DNA from: DATBIO01 sp036556965
GTDB taxonomy: Bacteria; Acidobacteriota; Vicinamibacteria; Fen-336
Reading direction: 5' to 3'
DNA length: 20,744 nucleotides
Assembly (NCBI GenBank): GCA_036556965.1
Contig: DATBIO010000112.1
Span: 1-20,744 of the forward strand
Shown here piece after piece: positions 8,065-15,776 of the stretch. Made by a program: the position numbers and the translations under genes. Position 1 is the stretch's first letter. Each line of letters starts with the position of its first letter. Under the pieces are notes generated by a model. That model saw only the letters and a list, made by a program, of their open reading frames with translations. It did no database searches and was not told where the DNA came from.

Positions 8065-8213
8065 GCGCACCCTCCTTTTCCATCCGGGGCGCGCGCGGCG
8101 CACGGGCCACCCGCCTGGACCGCGTGGCGGGCGGAGCGCCGGGCGCGCCCCCCTTCATCACTGAATATGGCCCGGGCCGGCGCCGGCCGGCCATGGATCA
8201 GATGGCCCAGGCC
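7922..8213 (-). other. Intergenic region upstream of groEL
   Basis: This 292-base stretch separates the exporter adaptor stop from the groEL start. Besides the possible leader ORF it holds a palindrome-rich block near the adaptor end (8175-8207) and a small AT-rich pocket at about 8156-8169. I see no CIRCE element, no convincing heat-shock sigma-32 promoter and no clear sigma-70 pair. The groEL promoter must lie here if groEL is not read through from the exporter operon. Confidence 0.5.
8175..8207 (-). terminator. Palindrome cluster after the exporter operon, possible terminator
   Basis: Seven to 39 bases past the adaptor stop on the minus strand lie an inverted repeat of GGCCAT/ATGGCC with a 7-base loop (8189-8207) and a perfect 14-base GC palindrome (8175-8188). 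They could fold into stable RNA stems that end exporter transcripts before groEL. No uridine tract follows, so an intrinsic terminator is not certain. Confidence 0.3.
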
Positions 8214-9395
8214 TCAGGCGGCGGTCCGGGGGCGCACGCGGACGCCGTCGCGCACGCGGTCGCTGGGATGGAGCACCACGCTCTCCCCCTCTTCCAGCCC
8301 CTCCTGGACCACGGCCTCGGCGTCGTTGCGGGGACCGATGGAGACGGCGCGCCGCCGGACGCGGCCGTCCCGGGCCACGAAGACGCTCCACCGGCCGCCG
8401 TCGCGGAAGAGCGCCCCCACCGGCACCTTCAGGACGTCGCCCGCGCTCCACACCGTCACCCGGGCCTCGACGCGGTAGCGGTCGCCGAGGAGGGGGCACG
8501 GCTCGAGCAGCTCGCCCACGACGTTCACGCGCTGCTCCTCGACGCCCAGGGCGGAGACCCTGGTGAAGGCGGCGGGCTCGATCCCGCTCACCCGGCCCGG
8601 GCGGCGGACGCCGGTGCCGTCCTCCACCCAGAGCTCGGCGCCGGGCTGCACGTTCACCGCGTCCGTGGAGAGCAGCTCGATCACCACCTCCAGGGAGGCG
8701 AGGTCGCCCAGCTCCAGGAGGGGGGCGCCGGCGGCGACCTCGCGCTCGCTCTCCTCGAAGACGCGCAGCACGCGGCCGGTGGCGGGGGCGCGCACCTCGA
8801 CCAGCGCCGCGCGGTCCAGGGGGCGGGTGTCCGCCGCCACCAGGGCGGCGCGTGCCTCCCTCACCTCGGAGGCGGCGGCGCGGGCGGCGAACTCGGCGGC
8901 CTCGACGCGGCTGCGCTGGGTGGCCTCCGCCAGCTCCAGGCGCTCGCACTCCTCCGGGGAGCAGAGGCCCTGCGCGGCCAGGAGGTCGCGGCGTGCGTGC
9001 TCCCGCCGGGCCTGCTCCAGCGCCGCCCGATGCTCGGCCAGGGCCGCCGCCGCCGCGCGCTGCGCGGCCTCGGAGGAAGCCACGTGCGCCAGCGCCTGCG
9101 AACGGGCGCGCGCGTCGAGGGGCAGGGGCGACAGCCGCGCCACGAGCATCCCCTGCTTCACCAGGTCGCCCGGCCGCCAGCCGATGCGCGCCAGGCGCCC
9201 GGTCACGGGAGCGGAGACGACGAAGCGCGCGCGCACGCGCGTGCGCCCCTCCTCGTCCACCGTGACGCGCAGGGGGCCTCGGGCCACGCGACCCAGCTCG
9301 ACGGCGGCGGGGCGGGGCCGGAAGAGGAAGACCCCGCCCGCCAGCAGGCCGGCGGCGAGGACGAGGGTGACGACGCGGGATCGGTCGACACGCAT
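8214..9395 (-). CDS. HlyD/MacA-type periplasmic adaptor of an ABC exporter
   Basis: The protein is 393 residues and starts with ATG 9395, one base after the permease stop. An N-terminal membrane anchor covers about residues 8-26. Next come a beta/lipoyl half-motif (VSAPVTGRLARIGWRPGDLVKQG, about 60-82), an Ala/Glu/Arg-rich coiled-coil hairpin (about 95-205) with a tip near CSPEECERLE, the second lipoyl half (VRAPATGRVLRVFEESEREVAAG), then beta-barrel and membrane-proximal domains. This order is typical of membrane fusion proteins linking an inner-membrane pump to a TolC-type outer-membrane channel. No channel gene is in the window. Two cysteines near the hairpin tip are unusual for the family. 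The gene order ATPase-permease-adaptor resembles DevBCA/MacAB-like systems; the substrate is unknown. Confidence 0.88.
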   Translation of the reverse strand: MRVDRSRVVTLVLAAGLLAGGVFLFRPRPAAVELGRVARGPLRVTVDEEGRTRVRARFVVSAPVTGRLARIGWRPGDLVKQGMLVARLSPLPLDARARSQALAHVASSEAAQRAAAAALAEHRAALEQARREHARRDLLAAQGLCSPEECERLELAEATQRSRVEAAEFAARAAASEVREARAALVAADTRPLDRAALVEVRAPATGRVLRVFEESEREVAAGAPLLELGDLASLEVVIELLSTDAVNVQPGAELWVEDGTGVRRPGRVSGIEPAAFTRVSALGVEEQRVNVVGELLEPCPLLGDRYRVEARVTVWSAGDVLKVPVGALFRDGGRWSVFVARDGRVRRRAVSIGPRNDAEAVVQEGLEEGESVVLHPSDRVRDGVRVRPRTAA

Positions 9396-9396
9396 G

Positions 9397-11769
9397 TCAT
9401 TCCCTCGTCTTGAGCACCTGCACGAGGTCCAGGCGGTCCAGGCGCCCGCCGATCAGCACCGCGGAGACCGCCGCCGATCCCAGCGCCGCCAGCAGCGCGA
9501 AACCGACGCTGGGACCGGTGACCACCAGGGGCAGGCGCAGGAGCTCGGTGCGGTAACCCCAGGAGATGAGCCCGCACAGCCCGTAGCCGAGCGCGAAGCC
9601 CACGGGCAGGGCCAGCAGCGTGAGCACGAGCTGCTCGCCCAGGAGCAGGCGCGCGACCTCGCCGCGCGTGAAGCCCAGCACGCGCAGGCTGGCCAGCTCG
9701 CGGCCCCGTTCGGAGAGCGCGATGCGCGCGCTGTTGTAGACGGTGCCCAGGGCCAGCACCGCGGCCAGGAGCACGAGGACGGTGGTGAACACCCCGAAGG
9801 TCGTGCCGATCGTCTCCTCGAAGCTGCGCAGGGTCGCGGTGCGGATGGCGACTCCCGACACCGCCGGCGTGCGCTTGAGGGCCGCGTAGAGCTCCCCGGC
9901 GCCGTCCGCGTCCACGGCCAGGTGCGCGCCCGACACCGTTCTCCCCAGGCCAAAGGCGCGGTCGAGGGCCGCCCCGTCCATGTAGGCCTGCATGCCCATG
10001 AGCTCGTCCACGGTGGCCGCCACCGGGAGGTCGCGGGCGAGGCGCCGCCCGTCCAGCTGCTCCACGCGCAGGCGGTCGCCGGGGACGACGGCGAGGGCCC
10101 GCGCGAGCTGGGTGGTCACCAGCAGTCCCTCGGCGGGGACGGGCGCGAGGCGCCGGCGCCGGTCCATGACCCGGCGCAGCTCGGCGCCGGGCTCGAGCCC
10201 CGTGAGGACCGTGCGCTGGCTGCGGTGGCCCACGCGCAGGCGCACGGGCACGGCGCGGAACGGCTCCACGCGGGTCACCGCGGGCAGGCGGAAGAGCGCG
10301 TGGCGCACGCCCGCGCCACGCGGGTTGGTGAACACCACCGTCGCGTCCTCGCGCTGGACGCCGTCACGGAGCTGCACGTCGAGGATCACGACCACCGCGT
10401 CGAGGAGATAGCGGCCGGTCACCACCACCGCCACGGCCAGGCCGATCGAGACCACGGAGAGGGCGGCGCGCAGCGGCCGCCGTCCCAGGCCGCGCACGAT
10501 CATGCGCGTGGACAGGGACAGCCGCCGCCCGGCTCCCGTCCTCTCGAGTCCCGCCACGCGGAACCGGGCCGGTGCCTCCGGCCGCATGGCCTCCGCGGGC
10601 GCCATGCGCACCGCCGCCCTCACCCCCTGCAGGGCGCCCAGGAGCCCGGCCGCCGCGCTCACCCCCACCGCCATGGCGAGGAGGGCCGGGCTGGCGGGAC
10701 CCGTCATGACGGGGAAGCGGAAGTAGTCCGCGTACATCCGGGTCATGGCCGCGGAGAGGTAGAGTCCCAGCCCCGCCCCCGCGAGGGCGCCCAGGCCCAC
10801 CACCGCCATCACGAGCTTCAGGTAGTGCAGGCCCACGGCGCGGTCGGAGAAGCCGAAGGCCTTGAGGAGGGCGATCTGCTCGCGCTGCGTCAGGACGAGG
10901 CGCGCGGCCACCACGTTGAGCAGGAAGCCGGCCACGGCCAGGAAGATGGCGGGCACCAGCCGGCCCCACGCGCTCAGCTCCTCCAGCTCGTTGTCCAGGA
11001 AGGCATGCGAGACCTGGTCCTCCCGGCCGTGCGCGCCGAGGCCGCCGTAGGGCTCCAGGAGGCGGTCCAGGCCCGGGACCACGGAGGAGGCGTCCGTCCC
11101 CGGCTCCAGCGCCAGCGCCACGTCGTTGAAGGCGCCGTCCATCTGGAAGGCGCGCGCGAGGGCCTCGCGGGGGGTCCAGAGCACCCCGAAGCGCCGGTTG
11201 TCGGGCAGGATGGCGGCGGCGCCGCGGATCTCGTACACGTACTCGGGCGAGAGGCCGATGCCGGACACGCGCGCGCGCTGCCAGCGCCCGTTCACCACCA
11301 GCGAAAGGGCGTCCCCGGGGACGAGGCCGTTCGCCTCGGCGAAGCTCTCGCTGGCCAGCACCTCGCCGTCCGCCTCCGGCAGCCGGCCGCGGCGCAGGTG
11401 GACCCCGTTCAGCGGCCGCGGCCCCTCGGGCAGCGACACCAGCCGCGCGGTGGCGGGCTCCGCCAGGCCGGGCACGTCCGCCGTGACCTCGACCACGACG
11501 CGCGTGGCCACCTCGCGCACGCCGGGCAGGGCGCGGATGCGCGGGAGCAGCGACAGCGGCGCGCGCGTCAGGCCGGCGAACACCTCGGCGAACCGGTAGG
11601 CCTGGTAGTACGCGCGCTGCGAGCTCCGCAGCGAGTCGTAGGCCCCGCGCGCGGTCACGAAGCTGGCCACTCCGCACGCCACCACCAGCACCACCGCCCC
11701 GGCCTGGCCGCGCAGGTGCCAGAGGTCGCGGCGCAGCTTGCGGTCGAGGAGGGAGCGGCGCGCCCTCAC
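9397..11769 (-). CDS. FtsX/MacB-type ABC transporter permease, eight predicted TM segments
   Basis: The protein is 790 residues. GTG 11769 overlaps the ATPase stop (GTGA) and has GGAGG seven bases upstream. The frame is open far beyond this, but that part is antisense or out of frame to the ATPase gene. Hydrophobic segments fall as one near residue 25, a large extracytoplasmic domain, three between about 280 and 420, one near 455, a second extracytoplasmic domain, and three near the C-terminus (about 665-780). This is a duplicated FtsX core with two periplasmic domains (MacB_PCD-like), so a single chain may supply what MacB or LolC/E provide as a dimer. The segment QREQIALLKAFGFS and its counterpart SERGRELASLRVLGFT are the cytoplasmic coupling regions contacting the ATPase. 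The product is probably an inner-membrane mechanotransmission-type exporter. Confidence 0.87.
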   Translation of the reverse strand: MRARRSLLDRKLRRDLWHLRGQAGAVVLVVACGVASFVTARGAYDSLRSSQRAYYQAYRFAEVFAGLTRAPLSLLPRIRALPGVREVATRVVVEVTADVPGLAEPATARLVSLPEGPRPLNGVHLRRGRLPEADGEVLASESFAEANGLVPGDALSLVVNGRWQRARVSGIGLSPEYVYEIRGAAAILPDNRRFGVLWTPREALARAFQMDGAFNDVALALEPGTDASSVVPGLDRLLEPYGGLGAHGREDQVSHAFLDNELEELSAWGRLVPAIFLAVAGFLLNVVAARLVLTQREQIALLKAFGFSDRAVGLHYLKLVMAVVGLGALAGAGLGLYLSAAMTRMYADYFRFPVMTGPASPALLAMAVGVSAAAGLLGALQGVRAAVRMAPAEAMRPEAPARFRVAGLERTGAGRRLSLSTRMIVRGLGRRPLRAALSVVSIGLAVAVVVTGRYLLDAVVVILDVQLRDGVQREDATVVFTNPRGAGVRHALFRLPAVTRVEPFRAVPVRLRVGHRSQRTVLTGLEPGAELRRVMDRRRRLAPVPAEGLLVTTQLARALAVVPGDRLRVEQLDGRRLARDLPVAATVDELMGMQAYMDGAALDRAFGLGRTVSGAHLAVDADGAGELYAALKRTPAVSGVAIRTATLRSFEETIGTTFGVFTTVLVLLAAVLALGTVYNSARIALSERGRELASLRVLGFTRGEVARLLLGEQLVLTLLALPVGFALGYGLCGLISWGYRTELLRLPLVVTGPSVGFALLAALGSAAVSAVLIGGRLDRLDLVQVLKTRE

Positions 11770-12500
11770 CAGTCCACCTCCGCCACCGCGGCGCGCCGCG
11801 GGTTGCGGGTGATGCTCACGATGGTCCCGCTGTGCATGCGGGCCACGCGGTCGGCCATGGCGGCAATGGCGGCGTTGTGGGTGATGACGGCGGTGGTGGT
11901 GCCCAGCTCGAGGTTCAGGCGCGCGAGGACCTCGAGGACGAGCTTCCCCGTGGCCACGTCCAGGGCGCCCGTCGGCTCGTCGCAGAGGAGCACGTCCGGC
12001 CCCTTGGCCACCGCGCGCGCGATGGCCACCCGCTGCTGCTCGCCGCCCGAGAGCTGGGCGGGGAAGTGGTGGAGCCTCTCCTCGAGCCCGACCATGCGCA
12101 GGCACTCCGCGGGATCGAGCGGGTGCGCCGCGATCTCCGTCACCAGGGCCACGTTCTCCAGCGCGGTGAGGCTGGGGATGAGGTTGTAGAACTGGAAGAC
12201 GAAGCCGACGTGCTCGCGCCGGAAGCGCGTGCGCTCCCGGTCGCCGGCGGCGGTGAGGTCGTGGTCGAAGAAGTGGACGGTGCCGCCCGAGGGCGCGTCC
12301 AGGCCCCCGAGGATGTTGAGGAGGGTGGACTTCCCGCTTCCCGAGGGCCCCAGCAGCACGAAGAGCTCCCCGCGGAAGAGGTCGAGGTCCACGCCGCGCA
12401 GGGCGTCCACCCCGACGTCGCCCATGCGGTAGCTCTTGGTCAGGCCGCGCGCGCGCAGCACGACCTCCCGCTCCCGCGCGTCGGGGCCCGGGCCAGGCAT
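11766..12500 (-). CDS. ABC transporter ATP-binding protein, MacB/LolD family
   Basis: The protein is 244 residues. Walker A is GPSGSGKS (51-58), the Q-loop Gln is 103, the signature LSGGE is 150-154, Walker B ends in Asp174-Glu175 and the switch His is 208 (ITHN). The order and spacing are those of LolD/MacB-type ATPases that power FtsX-fold permeases, and the permease follows with a GTGA overlap. The start is uncertain. ATG 12500 has no Shine-Dalgarno, whereas an in-frame TTG at 12521 is preceded by AAGGAA and would add seven residues. The promoter must lie in the 12501-12786 region shared with the divergent CBS gene. Confidence 0.93.
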   Translation of the reverse strand: MPGPGPDAREREVVLRARGLTKSYRMGDVGVDALRGVDLDLFRGELFVLLGPSGSGKSTLLNILGGLDAPSGGTVHFFDHDLTAAGDRERTRFRREHVGFVFQFYNLIPSLTALENVALVTEIAAHPLDPAECLRMVGLEERLHHFPAQLSGGEQQRVAIARAVAKGPDVLLCDEPTGALDVATGKLVLEVLARLNLELGTTTAVITHNAAIAAMADRVARMHSGTIVSITRNPRRAAVAEVDW

Positions 12501-12526
12501 CAAGTGCAGCGCCGGTACCAAGGGTT

Positions 12527-12546
12527 CCTTTCGGCGGGCGGAAAGG
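12527..12546 (-). promoter_or_regulatory. Hairpin overlapping the Shine-Dalgarno before the ABC ATPase
   Basis: On the minus strand CCTTTC, an 8-base loop, and GAAAGG form a 6-bp stem. The right arm runs into AAGGAA, the only Shine-Dalgarno-like site before the ATPase (it serves the alternative TTG start at 12521). Pairing would mask part of it. It could instead be a protein-binding palindrome. Confidence 0.3.
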
Positions 12547-12606
12547 CTGCGCCCAGCCCGGGATCGAGCAACCGTGGTGCCAGGAGGGTGTTGGACGCAA
12601 GCCGCC

Positions 12607-12635
12607 TTGACACTGGTACTTACCGGCCGCAGAAG
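12607..12635 (+). promoter_or_regulatory. Candidate sigma-70 promoter for the CBS gene
   Basis: TTGACA (12607-12612) matches the -35 consensus exactly. Seventeen bases later is CAGAAG (12630-12635), a weak -10 with only the three A positions right. It would give a leader of about 145 bases ending in the 12752-12774 hairpin. Confidence 0.25.
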
Positions 12636-12751
12636 GGGGCCCTGGCCCGCCGGCGTTGCGCCCCCTCCCTGCCTCCCCGCAAACGCTTCGCGGGCCCTCC
12701 GATGATGCGTGCGCCTCAGGGCGCAGCCACCCCGGGCGGCCCAGCTTGGAT

Positions 12752-12774
12752 CCTGGCGAGGACCACTCGCCAGG
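12752..12774 (+). promoter_or_regulatory. Perfect 9-bp hairpin overlapping the CBS-gene Shine-Dalgarno
   Basis: CCTGGCGAG, loop GACCA, CTCGCCAGG is a perfect 9-bp stem with a 5-base loop. The last two G of the right arm are the first bases of the GGGAGG ribosome binding site (12773-12778) of the CBS gene, whose ATG is at 12787. Folding would hinder ribosome binding. Alternatively it is an operator for a dimeric repressor. Confidence 0.45.
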
Positions 12775-12786
12775 GAGGACAAGGTC

Positions 12787-13224
12787 ATGCTTTGCCGAGA
12801 CGTGATGAAGACGGGACTCGTCTCCTGCGCGCCGACGGACACCGTCGCTCGCTGCGCGGAGCTGATGAAGGAGCGCAGGATCGGGTTCGTGCCCGTCCTC
12901 GACGCCGACCGCAGGGTGCTCGGAGTGGTCACCGACCGCGACCTCGTGCTCCGCGTCCTGGCCCCGGGGGCGGCGCCGTCCGTGCCCGTGAGCGAGGTGA
13001 TGACGAAGGAGGTCGTGAGCTGCCGCTCCGGCGACACCCTCGGGGCGGCGGAGGAGAAGATGGCGCTGCGCCGCAAGTCGCGCGTGGTCGTGATCGACGC
13101 CGAGGGTCGCTGCATCGGCGTGATCAGCCTCTCGGACATCGCGCAGGCGGAGAACCGCGCGCGCACGGGCAAGCTGCTGTTCGCGGTGACCCGGCGGGAG
13201 GTGACGGGTCCGGTCGCCCTCTGA
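12787..13224 (+). CDS. Two-CBS-domain protein
   Basis: The protein is 145 residues. ATG 12787 has GGGAGG eight bases upstream. It consists almost wholly of two CBS motifs: residues about 3-60 (VMKTGLVSCAPTDTV, RIGFVPVLDADRRVLGVVTDRDLV) and about 67-125 (VMTKEVVSCRSGDTL, KSRVVVIDAEGRCIGVISLSDIA). A CBS pair forms a Bateman module that typically binds adenosine nucleotides such as AMP, ATP or NAD(H). Stand-alone pairs are often small cytoplasmic energy or stress sensors. No enzyme or transporter domain is fused. It is divergent from the exporter operon and upstream of a monohaem cytochrome, with a strong hairpin between, so it is probably its own transcription unit. Confidence 0.92.
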   Translation: MLCRDVMKTGLVSCAPTDTVARCAELMKERRIGFVPVLDADRRVLGVVTDRDLVLRVLAPGAAPSVPVSEVMTKEVVSCRSGDTLGAAEEKMALRRKSRVVVIDAEGRCIGVISLSDIAQAENRARTGKLLFAVTRREVTGPVAL

Positions 13225-13257
13225 CCTCGGGCTCCAGGGACGCGGGTGCGCCTGGCG

Positions 13258-13279
13258 GGGGCCGCGGCGGCGCGGCCCC
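13258..13279 (+). terminator. Strong GC hairpin after the CBS gene, possible terminator
   Basis: GGGGCCGCG, loop GCGG, CGCGGCCCC is a perfect 9-bp stem with a tetraloop, 33 bases after the CBS stop. No T-tract follows, so termination by this stem alone is unproven. Confidence 0.4.
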
Positions 13280-13293
13280 ACGCCTCCCGGCGG

Positions 13294-13299
13294 TATGAT
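13294..13299 (+). promoter_or_regulatory. Possible -10 element before the monohaem cytochrome gene
   Basis: TATGAT matches the -10 consensus at five of six bases in otherwise GC-rich DNA, about 60 bases before the cytochrome ATG and just after the hairpin. No recognisable -35 lies 16-18 bases upstream, so the call is weak. Confidence 0.22.
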
Positions 13300-13357
13300 C
13301 CGGCGGGCCGCCAGCCGGTCGGCCGTCCGGCACGGCACGCGGCGGGGGAGGAGACAG

Positions 13358-13780
13358 ATGGCGCGAGGGATGTGGGCGTTGGGCGGGGCGCTGGCCCTCT
13401 TCGCGGCCGCGCCGGTGACGGGGGCGCCGCAGACCACGGCGGAGAGCTTCGCCGGCGGCCCCACCGGCGACGCGATCTTCAGGACCTACTGCGGCAGCTG
13501 CCACGGCAAGACGGCCAAGGGCGACGGCCCGCTGGCCTCTTCGCTGCGGACCACGCCGCCGGACCTCACCCGCCTCGCGAAGCGGAACAAGGGCGTCTTC
13601 GACGCCGAGGTGGTCTACCGCATGATCGACGGCCGCCAGCCCGTGAAGGGCCACGGCGGGGGCGACATGCCGGTGTGGGGCGACGCGTTCGTGCGCGCGG
13701 GCGCGGGGCAGGACGAGGCGGCGGTCAAGGCGCGCATCGACTCCATCGTGGACTTCCTGCGCTCGGTCCAGGCCAAGTAG
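13358..13780 (+). CDS. Periplasmic monohaem c-type cytochrome
   Basis: The protein is 140 residues. ATG 13358 follows a GGAGGAG site by four bases and opens a signal peptide (MARGMWALGGALALFAAAPVTGA). Earlier in-frame starts would put an Arg-rich stretch ahead of the signal. One haem site CGSCH lies at residues 45-49. The likely distal ligand is Met104 in GGDMPVW. The length and the GDGPLA, PPDLT and VVYRMIDG motifs fit class I cytochrome c (Cytochrome_CBB3/c_mono-like). It would shuttle single electrons in the periplasm. It stands alone between a CBS gene and a lipid operon; its partner is not evident, though the 11-haem module 4 kb downstream is a possible one. Confidence 0.92.
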   Translation: MARGMWALGGALALFAAAPVTGAPQTTAESFAGGPTGDAIFRTYCGSCHGKTAKGDGPLASSLRTTPPDLTRLAKRNKGVFDAEVVYRMIDGRQPVKGHGGGDMPVWGDAFVRAGAGQDEAAVKARIDSIVDFLRSVQAK

Positions 13781-13781
13781 C

Positions 13782-13802
13782 CCTCCTCGCCGCGGCGGGA
13801 GG
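13782..13802 (+). terminator. Imperfect GC hairpin directly after the cytochrome stop
   Basis: CCTCC and GGAGG arms, extended inward by CGC/GCG with one bulged T, start one base after the TAG at 13778-13780. No T-tract follows. Termination is plausible but weakly supported in this GC-rich context. Confidence 0.25.
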
Positions 13803-13925
13803 CGCGGCGCCCGCCGCGGGCGATCTGGTGCAAACGTACGGTTCGGTCCGCCATCGGGCTCAGGGCAGGGCGGGGCGGCCGCGTGCATCCTCTGACCGAG
13901 GACCGCCCGCTCTGGTCCCGGCCCC

Positions 13926-15776
13926 ATGCCTTCCCCCCGCTACGACACGTCGCCCGCGCGCTACGTCGCGCGCATCGACCGCGCCACGGGACGCGAGCTT
14001 CCGGGCGCGATCCACGCCGACGAGCTGCTCGTCCACGCGCACCGCGACCGCCACCTGGTGCCCATGGCGGCGGAGGTGCTGGCCAGCCGGCTGGTCAGCC
14101 TCACGGGCAGCGAGCGGCTGGTCCGGAGCGCCCTGCGTGGCCTGAAGCGCGCCTGGGGGGCGGTGGCGGCGGCGGGGGAGGCGGTGACGCACGACCCGGC
14201 CGTGGGCCGGGCGACGCGCCGCCTTCTCGGTTTCGAGCACCGTGACTGGTTCTTCCGCTTCCGCGGGCCCGCGCCCCTTCCCGAGGCGCAGCGCAAGGTG
14301 GTGCTGCGCGCCCTCCGCCAGGACGCGCGCGCCGCCCTGGGCGCCACCGGCCGGCCGCCGCGGCTGCGCGTCCTGCTCACGGGGGCCACCGGCTTCCTGG
14401 GCAAGGAGATCCTGGCGCAGGCCGCGCAGGACCCCCACATCGCGGAGGTCGTCTGCCCCATCCGGTCGCGGTGGCAGCGGGATCCCGTCACCGGGCGACG
14501 GCGCCTGGAGAGCGCCGCCCGCCGCGGGTCGGCCCTGGTGCGGCGCCTCCGCCTCGGGCCCGCCGCCGCGCGGAAGTTCCACTTCGTGGAGGGGGACATC
14601 GAGAAGCGGGGGCTCGGCCTCCGGCCGCAGGACCGGCGCCGGCTGCTCCCCCGACTGACCCACGTCGTGCACTGCGCGGCCAGCGTGTCCTTCGACGAGG
14701 ACTACGAGGGCTCCTTCCGCGCCAACGTGGCGGGGTCGCGCAACGCGCTCGGCTTCTCCCTCGACGCCCAGAACGCGCCGCGGTCCGCCTTCGTGGCCCA
14801 CGTCGCCATCGAGACCTCCTACGTCCACGGCCGGCTGGGGGGGCGGCCCGCCCGCGAGGGCACGCTCGAGTTCCCGCGCCGGTTCTACAACAACTTCTAC
14901 GAGGTGACCAAGGCCATGGCCGCGGTGGAGACGGAGCGCGCGCTGTGGGAGCGCGGCCTGCGCGTGATCCAGATCCTCCCCTCCATCGTCATCGGCGAAG
15001 CGCGCACCGGCGTCAACCGCGGCGACACCAAGGTGGTGAACGCCCCCATCAACGCCTTCGGGCGCGCGAAGGCCGCCCTGGACGACCGCCCCCACGGCTG
15101 GCGGTGGTGGCTGCGCGCCCACCTGACCGCCCTGGTGGCCACCACCTTCCCCGCCGACGCCTCCGCGGAGCTCAACCTCGTGCCCGTGGACCGGGTGGCG
15201 GCCGGCGTGCTCGCGGCCCTGGGCGCCGCCGACGCGGTCGGGCGCCGCATCCACCTGGCCAGCGAGCGGCGGATCAGCGCGCGCGAGATGGCGCGCGTCA
15301 TCGAGGAGGAGCTGGGCCTCCGCGTGCGCATGCTCGACCCCACCATCGCGCGGACGGTGGCCCTGCCCCTGGCGCGCGCCCTCCTCGGCCTCCTGGGCGA
15401 GGGGAAGCTCGGCCGATCGCTGGCGCGCCTGGGCGGGATCTTCGGCGGCTACAGCGAATGGGGACAGCCCGTGCACGCCGTGGGGGAGGACGTGCGCGCG
15501 CTGGCCCTGCCCGTCCACCGGCCCGACCCCCTGCGCGCCCTCCGGATGATGTGCCGCTACGACCGCTACGTGCTGCGCTTCGGCGCCGTGCGGGACGCGG
15601 CGGAGGTCGCCCGGCGCGAGGCCCTGTGGGAGACGGCCATCGACGACATCGAGTTCGGGACGGGCCGAAGGGCGGCGTCGCTCGGGGCGGAGGAGTTCCG
15701 CCGCTGCCTGGAACGGCGGGTGGACTTCGATCGCCTCCCCTCGGGCACGGGCTCGCAGAAGGAGCGCGCGGCATGA
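13926..15776 (+). CDS. Fatty acyl-CoA reductase-like protein (NAD_binding_4 / thioester reductase fold)
   Basis: The protein is 616 residues. ATG 13926 is the only reasonable start, because an in-frame TGA lies 33 bases upstream; no Shine-Dalgarno is visible. An N-terminal region of ~145 residues has no motif I recognise. A Rossmann domain then begins with the TGATGFLGKEI loop (152-162). It continues with a HCAASVSFDE segment (249-258) and the catalytic pair Tyr325-x3-Lys329 in FYEVTK, the pattern of the NAD_binding_4 (male-sterility/FAR) family of extended SDRs. Such enzymes reduce acyl-CoA or acyl-ACP thioesters with NADPH to aldehyde or alcohol. The C-terminal ~150 residues are extra. The stop overlaps the next ATG. 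The operon partners (SDR and acyltransferase) suggest lipid synthesis using the alcohol. Substrate chain length cannot be read. Confidence 0.85.
   Translation: MPSPRYDTSPARYVARIDRATGRELPGAIHADELLVHAHRDRHLVPMAAEVLASRLVSLTGSERLVRSALRGLKRAWGAVAAAGEAVTHDPAVGRATRRLLGFEHRDWFFRFRGPAPLPEAQRKVVLRALRQDARAALGATGRPPRLRVLLTGATGFLGKEILAQAAQDPHIAEVVCPIRSRWQRDPVTGRRRLESAARRGSALVRRLRLGPAAARKFHFVEGDIEKRGLGLRPQDRRRLLPRLTHVVHCAASVSFDEDYEGSFRANVAGSRNALGFSLDAQNAPRSAFVAHVAIETSYVHGRLGGRPAREGTLEFPRRFYNNFYEVTKAMAAVETERALWERGLRVIQILPSIVIGEARTGVNRGDTKVVNAPINAFGRAKAALDDRPHGWRWWLRAHLTALVATTFPADASAELNLVPVDRVAAGVLAALGAADAVGRRIHLASERRISAREMARVIEEELGLRVRMLDPTIARTVALPLARALLGLLGEGKLGRSLARLGGIFGGYSEWGQPVHAVGEDVRALALPVHRPDPLRALRMMCRYDRYVLRFGAVRDAAEVARREALWETAIDDIEFGTGRRAASLGAEEFRRCLERRVDFDRLPSGTGSQKERAA

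Larger units (their letters stand above)
12501..12786. other. Divergent intergenic region between exporter operon and CBS gene
   Basis: This 286-base region must carry promoters for both directions. It holds an exact TTGACA on the plus strand, and two hairpins that each overlap the Shine-Dalgarno of the flanking gene. It is locally less GC-rich around 12590-12620. No further gene is convincing. Confidence 0.6.

Noticed and set aside
8156..8185. Sigma-32-like element (GGCCATATT on the minus strand) before groEL
   Set aside because: The -10 resemblance is partial and no CTTGAA-like -35 lies at the right distance; no CIRCE repeat is present either.
7922..8194. Longer groEL with an N-terminal extension of about 53 or more residues
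   Set aside because: The ATG at 7921 gives residue numbering identical to E. coli GroEL and has its own ribosome binding site; the upstream translation is Arg/Pro-rich without similarity.
8563..12189. A 1208-codon open frame on the plus strand opposite the exporter operon
   Set aside because: It is the shadow of the permease, adaptor and ATPase genes; the product is low-complexity and no ribosome binding site or domain is visible.
9397..13464. Apparent 1355-residue fusion in the permease frame
   Set aside because: Only the part after GTG 11769 is permease-like; the upstream part is out of frame with the ATPase and antisense to the CBS and cytochrome genes.
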